Positions 9,887 to 22,000 of a DNA stretch of 43,911 nucleotides are shown here, in pieces (position 1 is the first letter of the stretch; every line of letters starts with the position of its first letter). The notes beneath the pieces were generated by a model, which was given only the letters and a program-made list of their open reading frames with translations, was not told the origin of the DNA and did not search any database. Source of the DNA: Priapulus caudatus (Eukaryota; Priapulida; Priapulimorpha; Priapulimorphida; Priapulidae). Position numbers and translations under genes: made by a program. The stretch lies in the NCBI RefSeq assembly GCF_000485595.1, contig NW_014577557.1, forward strand, positions 157,465-201,375, read 5' to 3'.

Positions 9887-10225
9887 ATCGCGTGTTTTTT
9901 CCGCGCGTGAGTCGCGTGTTCTGGTTTTGCGGGGCACGTGCTTAAGAGTGTGAGCCACGTGTTCTTGTCGTGTGAGTCGCGTGTTTCCGCGTGAGTCACG
10001 TGTTCTCGTCGTGTAAGTCACGTGTTTTGCGCGTGGGTCACGTGTTCTCATCGTGTGAGCCATGTGTTTACAGTGTGGGTCACGTGTTTACTATGTGAAT
10101 CACGTGTTCTCATCGTGTGAGACTGTGAGTCACATCTTTACAGTGTGAGCCACGCGTTTACAGTGTCGGCCACATATTTACAGTGTGAGCATTGTGTTCT
10201 CACTGTGACCTTGGGGGTTTACTAG
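9872..10225 (+). repeat. Minisatellite with CACGTG sites in TIGAR 3' UTR
   Basis: A roughly 20-22 bp unit of the form GTGTTCTCGTCGTGTGAGTC recurs with decay. The last TIGAR codons and stop (GTGTTCGCCGTGTGA) form its first unit. CACGTG occurs at 9935, 9956, 9997, 10019, 10039, 10081 and 10101. Later units drift to TTTACAGTGTGAG. Whether the E-box-like sites are functional is not known. Confidence 0.75.
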
Positions 10226-12814
10226 GTGAGTACCATAGGTATTCCATCTGTTTCCCATGTGAGCTGCCTGGTTCGGATGTTCATTGTGAGCCATGTGTTC
10301 ACTGCGTGGCCTGCATTCGTGCATTTTTCTATGATGCGATGTGTACATGAAGTTCGTTGGGATGGTTCAGACATTTATTTACGGCCATTTACATATTGGT
10401 ACCGCTGCTCGGTGAATAATTCCATAAAGCAGCGAGAGTGAAGCTACCTACATGTATGGCACTACCAGCACTACCAGTTGTTGTACTGGGTGAAATTGCT
10501 TGCATAGAGTTACCATAACTTAGTACTTTTGTACTGTGGGGAAGTACAGCTATGTACATAGTGTTACTGTCGTTTGATGAGTGTTGAATGTGTGTAAGGT
10601 GCATAGTTTGTACCAGTTCATAGTGCATTTATAATTATATGAGGTGAAAGTGCAGCTCTCTACCTATTGATTAGTGTGAGAAGAGTGCTCACCAATTACA
10701 ATAACTGTAAACAGCATGGTTCCGCATACTGCATGCCAGCACCAGGTTGCTGTGTCCTACAGTATACCAACACGTACCTACAAAGTGTTTTGTGAGTAGC
10801 AATGTTAGCCTTAACCCTCAAAATGAGAAGTCGGCCGACCCTTAGAAATCTTACTGCTTCTAACAGTAATTATGTGTATAAAAGCAGTCGTCGTTAAAGC
10901 TGTAGTAGTGGTTGTTATTTTGCCATTATTCCAAACCAGACAGTGCCGTTTCCTCGAAACAAGCAATGTATAGTTATCAAACAGGTTTGATGCAATTCTG
11001 TCCAGCATATAGCGTCGGCTGTGATTTTATTTGTTAAACTTTTGAAGTTTAAGCTGAACTTGAGACGATAAGAGATGTTTATAATATTAGGTTTAATTTG
11101 CTTGTGAATCTCATCAGTGCGCACGTCACAACGATCACACTGTTTCGCATCGATTATCAATAACAAATGTATGCGACAGAAGTTACGTCGACTTAAATTA
11201 ATTGTTCGAAATGAGCGCAAGTGTTCTGTTAATAAAATTTCCCATAATACATGTAAGCTGTTATTTGTTGCACTGTCTAATCTAAAACCTTTTTATATGG
11301 CATGCAGTGCCTAGCGAGGAAGTACAAATGTTCAGTGTAAAAGCACAACACTACAGCAATACTTACCTACACAGTTCAGCGGCATACAGTAAACGTGCTG
11401 TTTACCTGTGTACTCCTTTTATAAATGCAACAAACGTACACCGTTATTTTAGTACATTAACATTAGAGTCAAGTTCTGTGAATCTTACTTTAGTTTATTG
11501 TCCTTGCAAACCAAGCTTGCTTTCTCATTTTTTAACATTTCCCCATTTCTCTTATGCTGAATCCCTATTTTCAGAATACACAATGGTTACAATGTATTTC
11601 ATGGCTATTATAGAAATCAGGGAGATCTTAGTATACATACAAAAATAGCCTGAAATCTAAAATACATCATTCATATGTAGCTTATATAAAACCATTTGAG
11701 AATGATAAGAAAACACAGTTACACTTTCAACCAACTGGTTCTTTGTGACCAGCTGTTAAATTTTTTTAAATTTAAATACTGATAGTATAGTTTCCCAACG
11801 ATGCATATTGTACATGCGCATGTATTCACAACCAATAAAAAAAAGCATTTTATATAACACCAATCAATATTTTACAATATCATTATCTGTAGAAAATTCT
11901 GTCATCAATAATTTTAGGCAAATTTACCATAATATATGCAATTTGCTGCTACTTTAATCTCACTATACGTAGAAGTCCACAAAACTCGCCTACATCTATA
12001 GAAACCTATGTGATCAATATTTTTAGACAAATTCAACATAATATATATTATGCAATTTGCTATTACTTTAATCACTATAGCAGCATTGCATTAGTTGCAT
12101 TTCTTTTCTGTATCCATGATGCATTCGCATGTGGCAACAACTATCCAGCATAGCCCCACCTTGAAAGCAACACAATCTCCCAACTTCGTCCAAATTTCAC
12201 GATGGAAGAGAATTAAGCCGGACGGCAGAACCTTCGACCTGTGATCAAAAATTATTGGTGCTAGACAAAAAATCAAGCAACTACAGCCTAGCAGACTCCA
12301 TAGACTTTTGGGCCGTGCAGCCTTGAATTTGGTTTTCTGTTTATGTTCCTGGCAGTGTATTTCAGGGATCAGATCATTAGGGACAGAAACTGTTGTATCA
12401 CTTGTTGCAGCTTAAAAAATGCATAAACCAACCACAAAAAAAGTTTAAAAAAAAATATTTGTCATTCACCAGACATGCACCAGGCCAATAAAAAGACAGG
12501 ACGAAATGCAATTTTTTAATAAAATACACAAAAAACTGAATCTGAACAACACCTTGGCTTGCTCAAATCGTAGCAAGGCTATTTCCATACTTCCTACAAT
12601 GTTTTAATCATGCTTAGTGCAACACGCATTGCAAGGAACACTGGTGACCTCTGTCCCGGTGTTAAAATGACCGTCTCTGTCACTCTGTGGGAACAAAACA
12701 ACCAAATGACAAGTTTACTCACGTGTGATGCCAAGGAGGGCTTCTTGCAGGCCAGTCCTAGATGCCTTCACCAACATTCCTCCCCCTTCCTCCTCTGTTC
12801 CTCTATCTCATTGA
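10226..12814. other. TIGAR-LTO1 intergenic region
   Basis: AT-rich sequence between two convergent genes; it must hold both 3' UTR ends. An AATAAA occurs near 11233 on +. ATTAAA on the minus strand (12603-12608) is a possible LTO1 poly(A) signal. Open frames at 11307-11648 (+) and 12091-12417 (-) lack recognisable similarity and are not called. Confidence 0.5.
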
Positions 12815-15800
12815 TTAAAACGCATACGATGGCTCCTCGTCATCGTCTATCGTACAACTGACGTTCAGCAGTGAGCATACCTTAGCGGAGGAAACAAGCT
12901 TTAGTAATAAAAAACGGTGGCATCGGCACTCTCGACTCACACACAGACCTCAGAAACTTTCACAGGGATGCCTAAGTAGGTGTTGTTTCTCAAAGAGCTT
13001 ATAATTTACTTCGTGTTCGTGTGAGTTATCTTCATGTAACGTTCATAATTTTAGACAAATCTACTTTGCAAGTCAGTCTATGGTTGGTAGGTATGATAGA
13101 CGTTGAATCTTGTAAACACCATGTGACCCAAGGTTAAATGACTTCGAGAACTTATCATATATTCCTAGAGATGGTTGACCCTTTGAAAATTACTACACGA
13201 AAGCTATGATTATACAGCAAATAAGAAAACGTCCATAGCAACTGTACTGGTGGCAGTAGCCACCATATATCTGATACCAAACCACCATTCATATCCATTT
13301 GCATATTTACTACTTTTTTGTGACTAGTGTTAAACACGGGCCATGCACTTCCTTACCTATGACATTTACATACCTGCTTGTATTTGGCTCTTATTTTCTC
13401 CAAGTCCTCAAAGAAACTGTCGTACTGGAGATCACTGAGAGGAAAGTTGTCAACCATCTCTATTAGATCGCACAAAGCCTTGATCTTTCGTCTGTAAAAG
13501 ATTGAATTGAGAGCTTTCTAGGTTACCTGCTCTAAAATATGTACACTCACAAGGTAGAGGCAATGTTGGGGCAACACTAAGGCCATAATAAAAATATCGT
13601 TTGTTTGCCCTCACCCGACCGACACGGCAAAAATGGGCCGGCTCAAAAAATGTTATTGATCTTTCCCATTTTTTTTTTACAAATGGTATCACTGTACATT
13701 ATATAAATCTGTAGGCAATACATTATATGTACCAAGCAAAACAAACATTCAACATAAAAGGTATTTCCACACAAGCACACCCAAACATGTAGACACCATG
13801 CTGAATTTGTAAAAAGACCCCCCTTAAAAAAGCCTACCTACTAGTACCTACCAAACTTTTCAGCCTGGATCGGGTGAGGGCAAAGAAAGATTTTTTTAAT
13901 TGCGGCCTAATTACTGGGTGCCTTTTATTTTTTGCCAATTAAGGAATTTGAACAATCTCCCGACCGTTTTCATATTTTCCTGACCATTACAATACTTACT
14001 CACACTGCTTGGCCAACATAGTGTTTCTAGTTGGCTAACATGTCCTAAAACACTCATACATCATTAATGTGACTCAAATATGCAAAGACAATTACAAGAC
14101 AACAGGCGTTATCCATGCAAGCATAGTTCCACTAATTATAGGTTACCCTTAAATGCTACCATATGTTCAGATCACACCGATTTAGGATTTTGGGGATAGT
14201 TTATCTATACAGATGTAGTTTAATTGGCTCCATAGAAATTACCATAATATGTATGTAATTACAAATAACAAATATCTTTGGGCATGCTTTGGACAAATAA
14301 ATATGGGAAAAAAGTATAAATTAAGGGTGGATTTGTTCATGATGTACCTGTGTTTACTCCTGTCCTTTTCATCATCAAATGAAATTGTTTCAAACAGAGT
14401 AAGATAAGATATAGCAAATCCATGTATGTATCCAACCTACAACAGAAGAGCAATCATATGTTACTGCGAGAGGTAGAAACTAACTTTTTAATCCTGGAGT
14501 CCCAAAAGCATCTAAGGCCTCAAAACAGGATTCCTACGTTTAAGAATAAAAATATACAATACTACACAAATGAATTAATGACTGAATGCAGCTCTTGTAT
14601 TTAATTCAAGGGTTGCAGCTACATGGACGTTCACCGTTAACTGTTCACATGACACACAGAACAACTTTGTTTACCTTCTTTCCTATTATGATACCCTGTT
14701 TCTTCCCAGCCGTGAAGCCATCCCTGTAGCCTTGAGCTAGGCCTTGCTGGTACCCCTCACTGTAACCCACTTGCTGAGACCTGCAAGCAGAACAACATGA
14801 CATCAAAATACACAGAATTTGTATCGTATCCCCACCGCTAAGGAGCATTTCATTAATAATACTTAATATACGAAAACGTGGTCACCATACAAAACACGAT
14901 CAATATGTTCATTTATATTTCGGACATGTCTGAGACTTCAACCTTCCATCATATAGTTCTTCGCTAAACTTCAATGTCATGTATTGTACGATGTTGTGTA
15001 TGTATTGCACAACCTATTTTTGTACATGTATATAGGATATTATGCGAGATATCATGCTAGCATGCACTGAGAATGCTAGAATTTGACTCATGTACTCAGC
15101 GTCTCAGGGCTGTCAACATTGGGTGATAGGTGAGAGTGAGATGCAAGGGAGCAAAGCGACCGAGGGGGGGGGAAGGGGGTTTTCCCCCTCCCACGGTAAG
15201 GAGCTTTTGCATTTTATAACTTCAATTTGTGCAATTTGGTGCATTCTAAAGTGACTGTTTTCAGATATTGTAAGATTTTTTTTGCTGTGCGTGAGATATT
15301 TCAGCGTTTTATTCATGAAGAGATAGATATTCATGCGTGAGATATCTCAGCATTTGTTTGCTGTGCGTGAGATATTGTAAGACAGCGTGAGAGCGTGAGA
15401 TTTGGTCAAAATGCGTGAGTCTCACGGTCAATGCGTGAGAGTTAGCAGCCCTGGCGTCTCCAACATTGTTCGACACATTCATATACTGACTGTATAGCCA
15501 TGTGGTTGTGACATGTTGTTACATGATGTTATTATATTAATAATATGACGCAAAAGCGCACGAAAGGCGTACGTAACATCACTTTCATTTCGTGGCATAG
15601 CTCTACAGCACAGACTGTCTCTACGCCAAATGCGTACATATTCTTAAGGCAGAGCGAAAAGCTGAACAGCTGTGACGTGAGAATCTAGACACTAACACTA
15701 GTAACAGTAACACGTCACTTGTACTTTGTAGTTGTACTGTCACTACTGACACTGTACTGTAGTCTGTACATTGACAGCAACTCTCCTACATACCGGTCTT

Positions 15801-15879
15801 CTCCTAGCAATATATTGTCAAATATCTCGTTAATATCAGGTGCAGCTGGAGTGGCAGAAATTGCACTGGGTGAAGCCAT
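12815..15879 (-). CDS. LTO1: LTO1/ORAOV1, ABCE1 maturation factor
   Basis: LTO1 pairs with YAE1 and bridges the cytosolic iron-sulfur targeting complex to the ribosome-recycling ATPase ABCE1 (Rli1), so it supports ribosome biogenesis and translation. Coding exons in transcript order: 15794-15879, 14675-14780, 14348-14436, 13374-13491, 12815-12880; all junctions are GT-AG and in phase (154 aa; human 137). Seen: DINEIFDNILLGEDR in exon 1, matching the family's N-terminal acidic motif. Exon 2 carries the deca-GX3 repeat (GYSEGYQQGLAQGYRDG and onward), continuing into VGYIHGFA in exon 3. Exon 4 has RKIKALCDLIEMVDNFPL and a Tyr-rich helix ending KYKQ. Exon 5 has VCSLLNV and a short acidic tail ending SYAF. 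The start was chosen at MASPSA because upstream in-frame sequence is unlike the family. It shares a 174-bp upstream interval with WDR74. Confidence 0.93.
13581..13907. mobile_element. PIF/Harbinger-like MITE, copy 1
   Basis: The 327-bp element begins GGCCATAATAAAAATAT and ends with the inverted counterpart TTGCGGCC, flanked by TAA on both sides (13578-13580, 13908-13910). About 40 bp of each end, through TTTGCCCTCACCCGA, is inverted. A 3-bp TAA duplication is typical of PIF/Harbinger. It lies in LTO1 intron 3; a second copy is at 43035-43368. Confidence 0.75.
15105..15453. mobile_element. hAT-like MITE in LTO1 intron 1
   Basis: The ends are CAGGGCTG and CAGCCCTG, flanked by a GCGTCT direct repeat (15099-15104, 15454-15459). 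The right half is rich in GCGTGAGA repeats. No transposase is encoded. The termini fit hAT, although only 6 bp of the expected 8-bp duplication is exact. Confidence 0.7.
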
Positions 15880-16053
15880 AGTAATCGCTTGCTCATGGAT
15901 AATTACACATCTATCACATACCAGATCTAAACCAGAACAAAAAAGAACAATACTATTACCAAACATGCACGATGTTAGTAGTGGCGCCACCTAGTAATAT
16001 TAATTAGTATCCTTTCTCATTGGCACTAGAGATGCCGCCACAGGTTACTCAAA
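15880..16053. promoter_or_regulatory. Candidate bidirectional LTO1/WDR74 promoter
   Basis: Only 174 bp separate the divergent start codons of LTO1 (-) and WDR74 (+), so both 5' UTRs and core promoters must fit here or overlap the first exons. There is no clear TATA box. A TGGCGCCA palindrome is at about 15982-15989. The WDR74 start sits in CAAAATGGC, loosely like a YY1 site. A role in co-regulation is inferred from layout only. Confidence 0.65.
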
Positions 16054-19000
16054 ATGGCACCGTCCATGAGTTACAACGTGTTTGTTGGAGCTGCCACTGG
16101 TCTTTTAAAGGGTAGGGTGTACGCGTGAAGCTACGGTTAAAATAGGTAGTTAAACGGGAAGACTGCAGTAAAAATAAACTTTCCTCTTCTCGCAATTTTA
16201 CCATTTAGTCTACAATGTCCAAACGTGTCTTTGCTTTGGTTCACAGTGACACTGTCACTGACGCTCATACTCATACTTAGTCATAGTCATAGTCATGGTC
16301 ATAGACATAGGTTCTTACTCTTAAGTTCTTAACCCAACCAGGCTCACGTGTCAACTCGGTACGTGTGGCGAGTTGACGCGTCTGGAGATCGGTGAGCTCG
16401 GTTCGTGAGACGAGTTGACGCGTCTGGAGATCGGTGAGCTCGGTTCGTGAGAAGAGTTTACCCTCCTGGAGATCGGGGAGCTCGCCTCGTTGGCTAACTA
16501 GTGTACTATTACTAACTGTAATATCTCGCGAACGATTTTAGTTACATTTCTAAAATTCTAGATACATATAAACACATGTCTTAGCTATGGTTTCTGTGAA
16601 TTTTGAGTATATTAAAGCACATAATATTTTATAAACACATGTCTTAGCTATGGTTTCTGTGAATTTTGAGTTTATTGAAGCACAAATAGTTTAATTAATT
16701 ACCAGAAATATACGTACGCGCGGTATCGTCATAGGCTAATATACGCCCGGCTATGTGCAGTAGGAAGAAACCATAACTGAGACATGTGTTTATATGTGCT
16801 TCATATACTCAAAATTTACAGAAACCATAGCTAAGACATGTGTTTATATGTATCTAGAATTTTAGAAATGTAACTCAAATCGTTTGCGAGATATTAGAGT
16901 TGGGGCGTGTGAAACATCTCACGAGTTAGCCGGCGAGGCGAGTTCACCGATCTCTAGGAGGGTCAACTCATCCCACGAACCGAGCTCACCGATCTCCAGA
17001 CGCGTCAACTCACTCAACTGCGTACCGAGTTGGCAGGTGAACCGAGTGGACCGGACACCGTGTGACTAACGTCAATATACAGCCTGACATCCATCCATTG
17101 GAGAATCGTGTACCTCTACAAAAACTACCGAACAATTACGTATATCTCGAATAAAATGATCATCTAAGCATTTCTGCCTTGTTTTGTATCAAGTATAACC
17201 TTCACCTTATAGTATTCCAGCGTTGTTATTAAAACTAATACCTCAGTTCGCTGTGCAGCAGGCTTTCAGATTTGAAAAGTACAGGAGGACTACTAATGAC
17301 TCCCTTAGGACACCATAGGGGGTCTTTTCACGCTCCATAATCACACCCTTAAGAGGCATGATGGAGAGCTCCACTAAAAAACAAAACCCTAAAAGGGATG
17401 ATGGAGAGCTCCTTGAGGGCTCTCCATCATGCCTCTTGGGGTGTGATGATGGAATCATGACCAATCCTCAGTCTAGAGTGAAATCCAAAACGAAAATTGG
17501 GATGTCATGTCAATCTACTGATTATCATTCATATTCATTCAATGGCTTCGTCAGGATTACATTCTTTTCATCCAGCAACCCAACACTAGCACACAGATTA
17601 TTAAAAGAATTGATCGGATGTAAAAATAAACTTGTTTTAATTATTCTGATTTCCATCCCTAGAGATTCTAATCCATGTACCTGCATATTTCAGCACAAAA
17701 TATCATCACAATCCATCAACAAACTAGCCAAATTACTTGTACGTAGTAGCCACGTATGTAGCCCCTCCAGCCCTATACGACTGTTTCACGTTGGCAGAAA
17801 ACCACTTCTCGCCACGTATAGTAGAAAACGAGCAGGTAACTTGTGGCTACCGTATAGGTACCTGTATTTGGATGCTGTTGTTTAGTTGTATTTATATATA
17901 TATATAAACCAGAGGGTAGTAACCAGACCTGTACCTCTGCCATACGCTCAGTTACTTAAACACCACAAATTGTTGTGTGTTGCTAACCTTTTTGTACCCC
18001 CCTACTTTGAGAACTCTATGGAGCGCTATTTCAAGATAATAGACATACTTTTGGTGTGCGATTTCAACCACTTTTATGAGGCGCGATGATGCGCGCACCA
18101 TGGCACAATTTCGGGTGCGCGGTGGAGCGCGAGCGCGATCGCGATCGCGCCCCTTAAAAATGAAAGCCTGGTGCAGTGTAAATTTCAAGAGCCGAACCAA
18201 AATTTCAACCAACCACCAACCGCCATGTTTCCACTGCGCATGCTTTTAGATCGGAACGCGGAAAACCTGAAATGACATAACATACCATAGCGTTGCAACT
18301 CGCGTTGGCGCGAGCATAAATAAGGATCATATACTCGTATATATATATAAATATTAAAACATTGAAAACCAGGAAACATCAATCTACAACAACTTAATAA
18401 TTATCATTGCGAAGATATGTACTTGCATTGTGTTTAGATCTACGCACTGTGAAAATCAGGTCCATTGCCGATTTTAGTCACACCGAACATGCCGGACATG
18501 GCGGCTTTCTTGTTGTGTTCATCAAATTAATCTCAGAAAATACGGCATAACTCGATAAATAAGTAGCGCCCAGTTACCGCGAGCAAGCCAGAGGTTTATA
18601 GATTCGTTTGAGCTATTACATGTGACGCTAGCTGTGTCGATGTTTGGATACCGAGCCAACTACACGTTTTTATGGGCAAGAATTTGAAACGGTATTCTAA
18701 CCCTAGCAATACCGTTTTTTGGAGCTAATAGGGTCTATGTCCTCCAGAGTACTGCCCTAACGTACCCTGGGTACGGCCGGTATACCGGACCTTATGGGCG
18801 TCACTGACAGACTGTCAGTGATGAGTGAGTTGTTGCACCTTGTTGACAATCTTGATGCACATTAATCATTGGCTGTGCCTTAAATCCCTATATAAATGCA
18901 AACAATTACATCACTTCACGATACCTGAACGTTAGTTTTGAAAACAAAAACTAGACATGATGCATAAATATAAAACTGACAGTGTCATTCCTGAACCTCA

Positions 19001-22000
19001 GTCTCGCTCATCGTCTCTGTCTATGCTGGTTTATTCTGCTATATCTGATAAATATCTTATGTTATGATAAAGAATAACTGAGGAGGTGCTCAGAATGAGG
19101 AAAGAACCCCCTTTCCAAAAGTTCCTTATATAAGGTCATGAACTGTTATGCTTTGACCAGCTAATTGGCAAGTCGAGCCACGGACACTTTTTGAAGTCAG
19201 TATTGAGTGTTACTATATTAGTATAGAGAAATTAATCAATGTTATGTCCCCTCTTTTGGGCCCACCTTCCACAGTTGATGGCAGCTGAAATAGCTGAATT
19301 AAACTATATTTAAACTATGCAATATTGAGTGCATATATGATGTTGTTGTTGTTTTCGGTTTCTTTATTTTATACTGGACTCAAGGGTTTAAATCCACATC
19401 AGTAGAACCCACTCCAGGAATCTGGCTCGGTCCAGTTTTGGCAGCTCTCACGCTTGCCATATCCATTCACAATATTTCTGTGGTTATTTTCAAGTATATC
19501 TCTGAAGAATAGCTGCATATTCCTATATTTTCAGTGCTGCCTAGACTATATAGTAGCATAGTAGGCTACCCTATCATATACAATACTATAGAATTAGGAA
19601 ACTGGGTTCAGCGGGTATGAATCAAGTTGGGCAGTCGGAGAACGGCACTTCAGAGTTGCAGTTGTAAATGATGTTTGAAACTCATTCTGCTAGTATTATT
19701 TTCTACAACAATCTTGACTTGCTCATTCCATGCCTTAATTTAAATATGCTTTATTTCTTTAGGTGTAAATTTCACACAACAGAAAGTTGATAACCTGAAC
19801 ACTGTGCAGAACCTGGGCAATGCAAAGGAACAAGAGATAGAAGTGATGTGCTGGGGAGATTCTGAACAAAGTCAGGTAATATATCTCACCAACTGCATCA
19901 TAATTAAATAACTATTTAGGGTCTACCAATTAATTTGATACTGCATTGAATCTTTTAAAATGATGTATGTGTCATTCTCTGCTATTCTCTGTCTTTCTAG
20001 ATATGCTTTGGATCTAAAAACCGAATGGTCAAGTGTTGGGACAGTGAACATAGAAGTTTCACAAATATTTTGGAAGCCAAAGGTGGCACAGGGGCTATGC
20101 GAGGTCTGGCAAAACTGGATAAGTATGTCTATTTATGGAATAATGGAGGTCTTGTTAGCTCACCTTGACATCGTCAAGATGAGCTATTGCTATGGGTCGT
20201 CGTCCGTCGTACGTCCGTCCGTCTGTCCTTCTGTCAACATTTGGCTACGGTCAACGATAACTCAGGAACCGTTTGACCCACGTTTGAAATTGGGTATAGT
20301 TGTTACTGCTATGGGAGAGGTTTGAACGTCCTATTTTGGAGCACGCCAGTCGACGTACTTTCGAGCCACGGCAATTTTTTGGCAAAAATGGAAATTGCCA
20401 TTAGTCAGTTCAGGTTCAACGGATTTTGCTCATTTTTGGTATGTGAATGAATAAGGGCTGGTCCCAAAACGTATTACAGGGGTTTTGATATTTTAAAAAA
20501 AATTATGCAAATTAGGTAGGTTTTGGCAATTATATAGCATATTATATAGACACTCAGATAACAGTCTGTGGTGTCACACTCGTCTGGTTCGTTTTACAAG
20601 ATTTCATTGACAATATCTTTAATGCAAAATTGGTATTTCCTCTCCACCCTGCCGATAAAACATCTATATTAGAGTAAAGTTTTACAAAACATGTCGGAAC
20701 GCAGCATAACCTATTTATTTCGAACGCAGTGCCTAAATCTGAATATTATAAAAACGTTACCATCTTGCTAGGGTTATTTGGGGGGGGGGGGTTGCGATTT
20801 TGTAGTACATGTGTTTAATACTAGAAAGTAGTTATTTTATGCTAAGAACAATGAAGGAATGAATTAGAAGTCTAATTAATACCTTTAGTATAGTACCACT
20901 AAATACTGTTAAAACTGTGGTGGCTAAACTGCCCCCCCCCCACTCGGTGCACTTGTTCCCATTCACTCATTTGTGCCCTTTTTGTGGTGAGCTACAGTGT
21001 CATTGACACTTTCATTTTGTAAGAGGGAATGTCGCAAAGATCATATACGCAAAATTGTCCCAATTCAATAGTATTTCTATCCATCTGTCTGAAATGTGTT
21101 ATTTTATAATGATTTCGTTTTTATATGTGTATCTGTAGGTATCCTGTATGAAAGGAGATAGTAGACAATTGTAATTTGCTCCAGCTCAAATTATGTCATC
21201 CCATTCTTCTTCATTTCAGTAATATCATCACATGTGTAGAATCTGGACAGGTGACAGTATGGGATACTGCTCTTGAGGAAGTAGAAAAGGTGTACTATAC
21301 AAATCATCATTTATAAAACTAACTGAGACGTTGCCGTGTGTCAGTGATACATACATATTTAATTAGATCTAAGTGTTCTGGTGTCTAATTACTATTTTTC
21401 TTCATTTAATCGATACTATGTTACAAAAATATAGTGTATTCTGAATTTGGTATTGTTAGATGATGGGGTTGAACCAATAATCTTTTATATAATGGGAAGT
21501 TACAGGAATTAATAGTAGTATAGTTCATCTTCATTGTGTTGCCCCTTGAAGGCGAGTGTGGGAAATGTGCTACAGTTTAGTCTATGTATATTTTGTCTCT
21601 GGGTATTGACAATCTCTTTCTTTATATCTATCTCTGTATAGGTGAAATTTGAGGTTGGTGGTGATGTGTGTAAAATGCGCCACAATGCCCACCAGTCAAA
21701 TCAGATTGCCACTGGCGGAAAGGAGAATGAGCTGAAGATTTGGGACCTAACAAACAGTAGTGTTCCTTTGTTTACCGCCAAAAACGTAAGAGCAATTCCT
21801 ATCCTGTGAGGGCAGTGGTGGTAGAGTGGATAGCAGACTTGACTTCACGATGTAAGGTCTTGGGTTTAAGTCCCACCGTGGTCACTGCCGGTGTACCCTT
21901 GAGCAAGATACTATCCGGGTTCGCATTAGCTGATACCTGCTGTAGAAATAAGTTGATCTCGCTGGGGTTAACACTTAACAACCTCACCCACTTAACAGCG

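Noticed and set aside
9448-10063. ORFs across TIGAR exon 6 and its 3' UTR in other frames
   Set aside because: Compositional shadows of the true exon and of the CACGTG minisatellite.
12091-12417. Minus-strand open frame of about 108 codons with hydrophobic stretches
   Set aside because: No family recognised, weak acceptor at its start, and LTO1 already ends at 12815; hydrophobicity is expected for AT-rich chance frames.
12620-12700. Alternative last exon of LTO1 (good acceptor, open for 26 codons)
   Set aside because: The exon at 12815-12880 supplies the conserved VCSLLNV segment in phase; the alternative lacks any family feature.
18485-18530. ATG-rich segment as WDR74 exon 1
   Set aside because: The true first exon at 16054-16111 gives the conserved VFVGAATGLLKG and joins in the correct phase.
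21811-21885. Functional tRNA gene
   Set aside because: A and B boxes are present, but the acceptor and anticodon stems do not pair convincingly and the sequence runs into a SINE-like body.
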